The translations under genes were made by a program, and so were the position numbers. The notes beneath the pieces were generated by a model that saw nothing but the letters and a program-made list of their open reading frames with translations, was not told the origin of the DNA and ran no database searches. From positions 1 to 64,000 of the forward strand of contig NZ_JAXCLW010000005.1 in assembly GCF_034044715.1 (NCBI RefSeq): a stretch of DNA of 64,000 nt. The letters are read 5' to 3'. The number at the start of each line of letters is the position of its first letter. Position 1 is the stretch's first letter. This stretch comes from Dongia_B soli (GTDB taxonomy: Bacteria; Pseudomonadota; Alphaproteobacteria; Dongiales; Dongiaceae). Positions 58,933 to 64,000 of this stretch are shown here, in pieces.

Positions 58933-60611
58933 AGGGCGAGCGTCACATGGAAAAGCAGGCGGCCTTGCTGAGTGTTGCCGATCTGACCGTAGCCTTCGGC
59001 GGTTTGACGGTCGTGAAGGGAATCTCCTTCGAGCTTCATCCCCGCGAGATCATCGGCATTGTCGGCGAGAGCGGCTCCGGTAAATCCATCGCCTGCCGCG
59101 CGGTGGCAGGCTTGCTGCCGTCGAGCGCAGTGGCCACGGGCAGGGTGATGCTGGAAGGCCGCGATCTGATGCGGCTTGATGAAACACAGTGGCAGCAGGT
59201 GCGCGGCCGCGATCTTGGCATGATCTTCCAGAATCCAGCCTCGCATCTCGATCCGCTGCGCCAGATCGGCCGCCAGGTCGCGGCGCCGCTGATCCGCCAT
59301 CAGCATCTCGGCCGCCGTGATGCCCAGGAGCGCGCCGTCGAGCTGCTGGCGGATGTCGGCATCCGCCAACCTGAAATGCGGGTGAAATCCTATCCGCATG
59401 AATTTTCCGGCGGCATGAAACAGCGCGCCATGATCGCTGCCGCCATCGGTTGCGGCCCGAAGCTGCTGATCGCCGACGAACCGACCACGGCTTTGGATGT
59501 CACGGTCCAGGCGCGCATCCTGAAACTGCTGAAGGATCTCAACCAGCGGCACGGCCTTGCGGTCATTTTGATCTCCCACGATCTCGGGGTCATTGCCGAT
59601 ATTTGCTCGCGCGTCGTGGTGATGCGCCAGGGCGAGATCGTCGAACAGGGACCGACAGGGCAGGTGGTCGGCGATCCGCAGCACGCTTATACCAAACTGC
59701 TGATCGATTCCCAGCCGAGCCGGCGAGCCAGCCGGGGATGGAGAGTGGAAACGAAGAGCGCCGAAACATCGCCTTTCCTGGCGGTGGAGAAGTTGTCGGT
59801 TTCCTTCCCGGTGAAACGCGGCCTTGTGGCCGGTTTGCTGAACCGGGGCGAAGCGACGTTCCTCGCGCTGGATAAGGCGGATATCCGCGTCGCCCAGGGA
59901 GAAACGGTCGGCATCGTCGGCGAAAGCGGCTCCGGCAAGAGCACGCTTGCGCGTGCCATCACCCGGCTCAATCAGCCAAGCGGCGGTGCGGTCAAGCTCG
60001 GCGGCGAAGACGTCCTCGGTCTGGCCGGCGAGGGGCTGACGCGCTTCCGCCGCCGCGTCCAGATGGTCTTCCAGAATCCCTATGACTCGCTCAACCCCCG
60101 TTTGACCGTGGCCGAAGCCATCGCCGAGCCGATCTGGCGACATGGTCTCGCCAGCCGCCGCGAAGCGGCGAAGCAGGCGGATGATTTGCTGGAAATGGTG
60201 GAATTGCCGCATGCCCTACGCGACCGGAAGCCGCGCCAATTATCCGGAGGGCAATGCCAGCGTGTCGGCTTGGCGCGCGCTTTGGCGCTGCGGCCGGAAA
60301 TGCTGATCGCCGATGAAATCACCTCCGCCTTGGATGTCACCACCCAGGCGCAGATTCTCGATCTGCTCACCCGGCTGAAGCAGGAGCGCGATCTGACCTT
60401 GCTCTATATCTCACATGACCTCGCGGTCGTCAGTGCGTTCTGCCAGCGCGTCTATGTCTTCAAGGCGGGACGCATCGTCGAAAGCGGCGCGGCGCAACAA
60501 GTGCTCACGGAACCGCAACACGATTATACGCGCGAACTGGTTGGCGCGGTGATGCATCTGGCGCCCTCATCACAGAAGAAAGGATTGGAACCCGATCATG
60601 CGGTTGGATGA
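58929..60611 (+). CDS. Fused double ABC ATPase (DppD-DppF type)
   Basis: 560 residues with two ATPase domains, each about 250 residues, joined by a linker near 270-285. Domain 1: Walker A GESGSGKS, Q-loop QNPASHLDPL, signature FSGGMKQRAM, Walker B LLIADEPTTALD. Domain 2: Walker A GESGSGKST, Q-loop QNPYDSLNPR, signature LSGGQCQRVG, Walker B MLIADEITSALD, with Ile for the usual Pro. Energises peptide-type import. Start at ATG 58929 (overlap) or 58947. The stop overlaps the amidase start by 14 bases. Confidence 0.94.
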   Translation: MKGERHMEKQAALLSVADLTVAFGGLTVVKGISFELHPREIIGIVGESGSGKSIACRAVAGLLPSSAVATGRVMLEGRDLMRLDETQWQQVRGRDLGMIFQNPASHLDPLRQIGRQVAAPLIRHQHLGRRDAQERAVELLADVGIRQPEMRVKSYPHEFSGGMKQRAMIAAAIGCGPKLLIADEPTTALDVTVQARILKLLKDLNQRHGLAVILISHDLGVIADICSRVVVMRQGEIVEQGPTGQVVGDPQHAYTKLLIDSQPSRRASRGWRVETKSAETSPFLAVEKLSVSFPVKRGLVAGLLNRGEATFLALDKADIRVAQGETVGIVGESGSGKSTLARAITRLNQPSGGAVKLGGEDVLGLAGEGLTRFRRRVQMVFQNPYDSLNPRLTVAEAIAEPIWRHGLASRREAAKQADDLLEMVELPHALRDRKPRQLSGGQCQRVGLARALALRPEMLIADEITSALDVTTQAQILDLLTRLKQERDLTLLYISHDLAVVSAFCQRVYVFKAGRIVESGAAQQVLTEPQHDYTRELVGAVMHLAPSSQKKGLEPDHAVG

Positions 60612-62058
60612 ATATGCGGCCTATGACGGCATCGGCCTTGCCACATTGCTGGCAAAAGGTGAGGTGACGCCGCACGACCTCGGGCGGTGTGTCACTGAAG
60701 GCGTGGCCGCGCTCAATCCACAGCTCAATGCCGTGGTGGAACTCTATGAAGACGCCATTGCCGTCTTGCCGCATGCCGCAGGGGCCGCTCCCTTTCATGG
60801 CCTGCCGACCCTGACCAAGGATTTTCCCATCGAGGCGGGACGGCCGGCGGAATTCGGCAGTCGTCTCGCCATGGGCCATCGCGCCCGCCATGATGCCGTC
60901 TTCTGGTCGCGGCTGCGAGCCGGCGGTCTTCTCAATATCGGCCGCACCGCCAGTTCGGAATTCGGCATTGCCGCGGCGACCGAGACACGCCTTTACGGCG
61001 CCACCCGCAATCCCTGGGACAGGACCCGTGGCGTTGCGGGATCGAGCGGCGGTGCGGCAGCCGCGGTTGCCGCCGGCATGGTGCCTTTCGCCCAGGGGAG
61101 CGATGGCGGGGGATCGATCCGGACACCGGCTTCGTTCTGCGGCGTCATCGGTTTGAAGCCGTCGCGCGGCCGCATCACCGGATCGCCCGGCGCCAATGCG
61201 CCCTTGCTCGGCATTGCCATCGCCTTCATGCTGACGCGCAGTGTGCGCGATACCGCTTTGCTGCTGGATCTCTGCCATGGCCCCGATGCCGGCGATGGTT
61301 ACGAGATCACCCGGCCCGCCATGCCTTATACCCGGGCGATCGAGCGGGCGCCCTCAGGCCTGCGCGTGGCTCTCTGCACCACATCCTGGTCCGGCTATCC
61401 CGTCGATCCGGAGATCATCGCCGCGGTCGAAGCGACTGGACGGCAGCTGCAATCGCTCGGCCATCATGTCGAGACCGCCTCGCCGGATTTCGATTACGAG
61501 CCTTATCTCGCGGCGCAGAAGGTGATCTGGGCTGCCGAGAACGCGGCCTCGCTGCCGGCGCTCGCACGCATTCTCGGCCGTCCGATTGATGAGACGACAT
61601 TGGGCTCGACCGTGCTCGCTTTGCATCGCTACGGCCTGACGGTGAGCGGCGCGCAACTGGTCGATGCGCTGGAAGTCTATGACACGGTCACGCGCCAAGT
61701 AGGGCGGTTCATGTCCGGATACGATCTCCTGCTGACGCCAACCTGCGCCGCTTTGCCGGAAGAGATCGGCACTTATGATCCGTCGCGACCGGGTCTGACG
61801 GTGGATGATGTTTTCGCAGATCTGGCGCCGAAGGAGACCTTCTCCGCCTTGTTCAACGCGACCGGCTTGCCGGCGATTTCGCTGCCGCTGGGGCAGAGCG
61901 TGTCGGGATTGCCGATCGGGCTGCAATTCATCGCGAATTTCGGTGGCGAAGATATTCTGCTTGCTTTGGCGCGAGTCCTGGAAGGAGATTTGGCTGGCAA
62001 ATCGGGGGCATGGCCGGCGAGGCCGCCGCTGCATGTCGGTAATCTCAGCAGGATATGA
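60598..62058 (+). CDS. Amidase (amidase-signature family) of the ABC operon
   Basis: 486 residues. Ser-cisSer-Lys set: TLTKDFPI (Lys), GSSGGAAAAVAAG (serines) and SDGGGSIRTPASFCG (nucleophile region). No signal peptide, so it hydrolyses the imported compound in the cytoplasm. Position between the transporter and regulator genes, overlapping both (14 and 4 bases), strongly suggests it acts on the transporter's substrate. It differs from the 46.2 kb amidase (similar only in core motifs), so the two are old paralogues. Confidence 0.93.
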   Translation: MRLDEYAAYDGIGLATLLAKGEVTPHDLGRCVTEGVAALNPQLNAVVELYEDAIAVLPHAAGAAPFHGLPTLTKDFPIEAGRPAEFGSRLAMGHRARHDAVFWSRLRAGGLLNIGRTASSEFGIAAATETRLYGATRNPWDRTRGVAGSSGGAAAAVAAGMVPFAQGSDGGGSIRTPASFCGVIGLKPSRGRITGSPGANAPLLGIAIAFMLTRSVRDTALLLDLCHGPDAGDGYEITRPAMPYTRAIERAPSGLRVALCTTSWSGYPVDPEIIAAVEATGRQLQSLGHHVETASPDFDYEPYLAAQKVIWAAENAASLPALARILGRPIDETTLGSTVLALHRYGLTVSGAQLVDALEVYDTVTRQVGRFMSGYDLLLTPTCAALPEEIGTYDPSRPGLTVDDVFADLAPKETFSALFNATGLPAISLPLGQSVSGLPIGLQFIANFGGEDILLALARVLEGDLAGKSGAWPARPPLHVGNLSRI

Positions 62059-62993
62059 TGGCGAAACGAACGGCATCGCCGAAGAAAGGCATGAAAGCGA
62101 AGCAGCCCGATCTGGCGGCGCCGATCGATCTGGAAAATCTGCTCCGGATGCGCATGATCGATCTCTCACCCTCCGAACAGAATCTGGCCGCTTATATGCT
62201 GGAGAATGTGCAACTACTGCCTTTCGAAACGGGCGCCAGCATTGCGCAGGCGGTCGGGGTCAGCGAGATGACCGTATCCCGTTTCGTGCGTGGCCTCGGT
62301 TTCGACAGCTTGCGCGATCTGAAAGGCCGCTTGCGGCATGCGATGGCCGAGGAAGACAGCGAGATCGACGACAATATGGAGCGCTTCCAGGTGCGCAACA
62401 GCCGGCAGCGCGCCTTGAAGGAGAGCCTGCGCCTGGAACTTGATGCCATCGTCAAGGCTTATGCCCTGACCGATACCAATGTCTGGGGCGAGGCGGCGGA
62501 GTTGCTGACGACCATGCCGACGGTTTATGTGGTCGGCTTCCAGGCCTCCCAGGGCCTCGCCTTGGATTTTTCCAGCCGGCTGCTCTGGAGCCGACCCGGT
62601 GTCATTCATATCGCCAATGCCTCGGGCACCTTCGGCGAAATCGTCACCGCCGATCCGAAGACCAGCGTCATCGTTCTGGTGGATACTGCGTCCTATGCGA
62701 TACGCGGCGTCAAGCTGGCCGAAAAGCTGAAGGCGTCGAATGTGCCGTTGATCGTGGTGACCGACAAATTCAGTCATTGGGCCTTATCATTCACACGCTT
62801 CGTCTTCGAAGGCCACACCCATGTGCAAACCTTCTGGGATTCAAGCGCAAGCCTCAGCGTCATCCTGAACTTGCTGATAGATTCCGTGGCCACCAGACTG
62901 GGCGCCAAGGCGCGTGCCCGCTTCGATACAATGAGCAGCCTGGGCGATATGTTCGGAGAATTTGTTGGCGGGCGCTACCTCGATAGGAAATAG
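62055..62993 (+). CDS. RpiR/MurR-family regulator
   Basis: 312 residues. N-terminal RpiR HTH (IDLSPSEQNLAAYMLENVQL, then ASIAQAVGVSEMTVSRFVRG, LGFDSLRDLKGRL), then a linker and SIS domain from about 135: VYVVGFQASQGLALDFSSRL, and the phosphosugar-site-type segment KTSVIVLVDTASYAIRGVKL. Senses a phosphosugar or similar ligand and represses or activates its operon; the candidate site is the palindrome in the promoter at 55416-55435. Overlaps the amidase gene by 4 bases. A 14-bp hairpin (62964-63004) spans its stop codon. Confidence 0.93.
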   Translation: MMAKRTASPKKGMKAKQPDLAAPIDLENLLRMRMIDLSPSEQNLAAYMLENVQLLPFETGASIAQAVGVSEMTVSRFVRGLGFDSLRDLKGRLRHAMAEEDSEIDDNMERFQVRNSRQRALKESLRLELDAIVKAYALTDTNVWGEAAELLTTMPTVYVVGFQASQGLALDFSSRLLWSRPGVIHIANASGTFGEIVTADPKTSVIVLVDTASYAIRGVKLAEKLKASNVPLIVVTDKFSHWALSFTRFVFEGHTHVQTFWDSSASLSVILNLLIDSVATRLGAKARARFDTMSSLGDMFGEFVGGRYLDRK

Positions 62994-63004
62994 CGCCCGC
63001 CAAC
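62964..63004 (+). terminator. Hairpin over the stop codon of the RpiR gene
   Basis: GTTGGCGGGCGCTA (62964-62977) / TAGCGCCCGCCAAC (62991-63004) is a perfect 14-bp inverted repeat, with TAG (62991-62993) inside the right arm. Probably the operon's terminator; no clear U-run. Also faces the SulP remnant on the other strand. Confidence 0.7.
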
Positions 63005-63007
63005 CTA

Positions 63008-63190
63008 TCAATGCGCCGGCAGCGATGGGACGCTTGAGCCCTTATCGTGGATGGCGAAACGGTCCATCATCGTCGTGCTGGCCTCGTTGAGACCGAGGAT
63101 CTGTACCTCGCTGCCCTGGCGCCGCATTTTCATGACGACTTTATCCAGCACGCCGACGCCGACCAGCGAGGCGATGCGCTTGGCGCGGCA
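63008..63190 (-). pseudogene. C-terminal fragment of a SulP anion transporter (STAS domain end)
   Basis: 61 residues open on the minus strand: SLVGVGVLDKVVMKMRRQGS followed by EVQILGLNEASTTMMDRFAI and HDKGSSVPSLPAH. In SulP transporters the STAS domain ends with DKVVxKxRRxG and xLNEASATxxDRFAxHDK. The rest of the roughly 500-residue protein is absent: on its upstream side lie a palindromic repeat (63198-63233) and then the CBS gene. No start or ribosome binding site. A decayed gene end. Confidence 0.72.
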
Positions 63191-63197
63191 CAAACGA

Positions 63198-63233
63198 GGT
63201 TGTCACCCTCGGGCTTGACCGGAGGGTCCATGG
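63198..63233. repeat. Copy of the palindromic GTCACCCTCGGGCTTGACC repeat
   Basis: The stretch matches the repeats at 26347-26552: GTTGTCACCCTCGGGCTTGA then CCGGAGGGTCCATGG. It lies at the truncated end of the SulP fragment. Confidence 0.8.
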
Positions 63234-63306
63234 TCGAGGCCGGTTACGATGTTTAGGCCGATTGCAATGTTTAATGGCGGACAAGTCCGGCGCATATCAG
63301 CCGGCC

Positions 63307-63741
63307 CTACTGCATCTGCGTGTGGTTGCCGCCCGGTTCAACCACGCCGGTCAAGGCCGAGCCGGTGGCTTCGGGATCGTGCTTCAGGGCGGCGTCGGCC
63401 AGCGAGACGACGCCGACCAGCCGCTTGTCGCGATTGACCACCGGCAGGCGCCGCACCTGGAGATCGCCCATATTTTCGATCACATGGTCGATCTCTTCAT
63501 CCGAGAAGCAGTATTTGACCTCTCGCGTCATCACATCGCGTACCCGGGCATCGCCATCCTTGCCGGAGGCGACGCCGCGAATGACGATATCGCGATCGGT
63601 GATGGTGCCGATCAGCCGGTCATTCTCGCCGACCGGCAGGAAGCCGATATCCTCCGAGGCCATGATGCGGGCGATCTCTTCGATGGAATCGTTGGGGCTG
63701 GCGATATGCACATCGCTCGACATGATTTTCGCTACCTTCAT
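63307..63741 (-). CDS. CBS-pair protein
   Basis: 144 residues from ATG 63741 (GGAG in GTGGAGACAGGCAG upstream). Two CBS motifs: MKVAKIMSSDVHIASPNDSI, then GFLPVGENDRLIGTITDRDI in the first; DVMTREVKYCFSDEEIDHVI and VRRLPVVNRDKRLVGVVSLA in the second. A free-standing Bateman module, which binds adenine nucleotides and senses energy state through partners. C-terminal tail is disordered. Alone on the minus strand; 63742-64000 beyond it shows no gene. Confidence 0.92.
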   Translation of the reverse strand: MKVAKIMSSDVHIASPNDSIEEIARIMASEDIGFLPVGENDRLIGTITDRDIVIRGVASGKDGDARVRDVMTREVKYCFSDEEIDHVIENMGDLQVRRLPVVNRDKRLVGVVSLADAALKHDPEATGSALTGVVEPGGNHTQMQ

Positions 63742-64000
63742 CTGCCTGTCTCCACTTTGTCTGTTTCGCACTGATTTGGCGTCGATAACTCGGGGCGCAT
63801 CGCATGCGCGGCAGCCTCGCCGCAGCGAACCATGCCCCTGCTCTTTGTGAACGGCGCATGATTCAATGCCACCCATCAGCCGAACAGATCGGGTAGCGAC
63901 CCGTTCCCCGAAACTGGTACCTAAACGGGTTCTGACCTATTACGATTAGGATATGCCACTCTGACCCGCTCTCTCGTCAGAGGGTTATAGCGGGCCTCGT

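Noticed and set aside
1..64000. CRISPR arrays, tRNA or rRNA genes, intact insertion sequences
   Set aside because: No regularly spaced direct repeats, no tRNA cloverleaf or rRNA signature, and no transposase were seen by eye.

Overview
The window is chromosomal DNA of a high-GC, Gram-negative bacterium, most likely an alphaproteobacterium (Rhodospirillales-like by overall gene style). This rests on the gene families present: KaiC-like ATPase with receiver, Tat-exported molybdenum hydroxylase, EmrAB-type efflux, lipobox lipoproteins, a D-tartrate-dehydratase-like enzyme, and degenerate ImuA. No rRNA or tRNA gene, CRISPR array or intact insertion sequence was seen. The taxon is an inference from family resemblance, not from a marker gene.

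Layout. 0-3.7 kb: a partial gene end, a gene-poor stretch, a KaiC-like ATPase plus single-domain response regulator, then a decayed imuA and an XRE regulator. 3.9-7.7 kb: an ArsR-SRPBCC-GST coupled operon followed by DUF1579, VOC, YciI and a membrane-anchored SRPBCC protein, all one strand. 7.7-12.9 kb: an orphan sensor kinase, an orphan chemoreceptor, two SHOCT lipoproteins and a secreted protein. 13.2-19.6 kb (minus strand): a two-subunit molybdenum hydroxylase, a DOPA-dioxygenase-like protein with a membrane partner, DinB, and an XRE/S24-like regulator under a palindromic operator. 19.9-26.3 kb: envelope lipoproteins, two paralogous small proteins, an SRPBCC protein, and a divergent MFS/TetR pair. 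26.3-31.4 kb: palindromic repeats, a GT4 glycosyltransferase, an ABC exporter, a DUF892 protein and an apparently empty 0.9 kb.

31.4-39.7 kb is the most accessory-looking part: a GST, an SRAP protein with proline where the catalytic cysteine should be, a run of four small minus-strand genes (three with zinc-ribbon cysteine patterns), a 2-oxoglutarate-oxygenase-like gene, a 938-residue CHC2 primase/ATPase typical of mobile-element replication, and a small XRE protein. The operator upstream of that XRE gene is nearly identical to the one at the XRE/S24 gene 20 kb away. 40-55.3 kb: an amino-acid permease, an NfeD protease/SPFH pair, an EamA exporter, an amidase, an MHYT-PAS-GGDEF-EAL protein, a TarD-like dehydratase, and a TetR-controlled EmrAB efflux operon with visible promoter and operators. 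55.4-63.0 kb: a complete ABC uptake operon (binding protein, two permeases, fused double ATPase), an amidase and an RpiR regulator. It reads as import of an amide or peptide-like compound, hydrolysis in the cytoplasm, and control by a sugar-phosphate-type sensor. It has an operator palindrome between -35 and -10 and a hairpin at its end. The last kilobase holds a SulP transporter remnant, a palindromic repeat and a CBS-pair protein.

No stretch can be declared a new defence or mobile system. The best candidates for undescribed biology are the zinc-ribbon gene run with the cysteine-less SRAP protein, the paired small proteins sharing a DPxMPVLW motif, and the shared operator linking two distant XRE regulators, one beside a primase.
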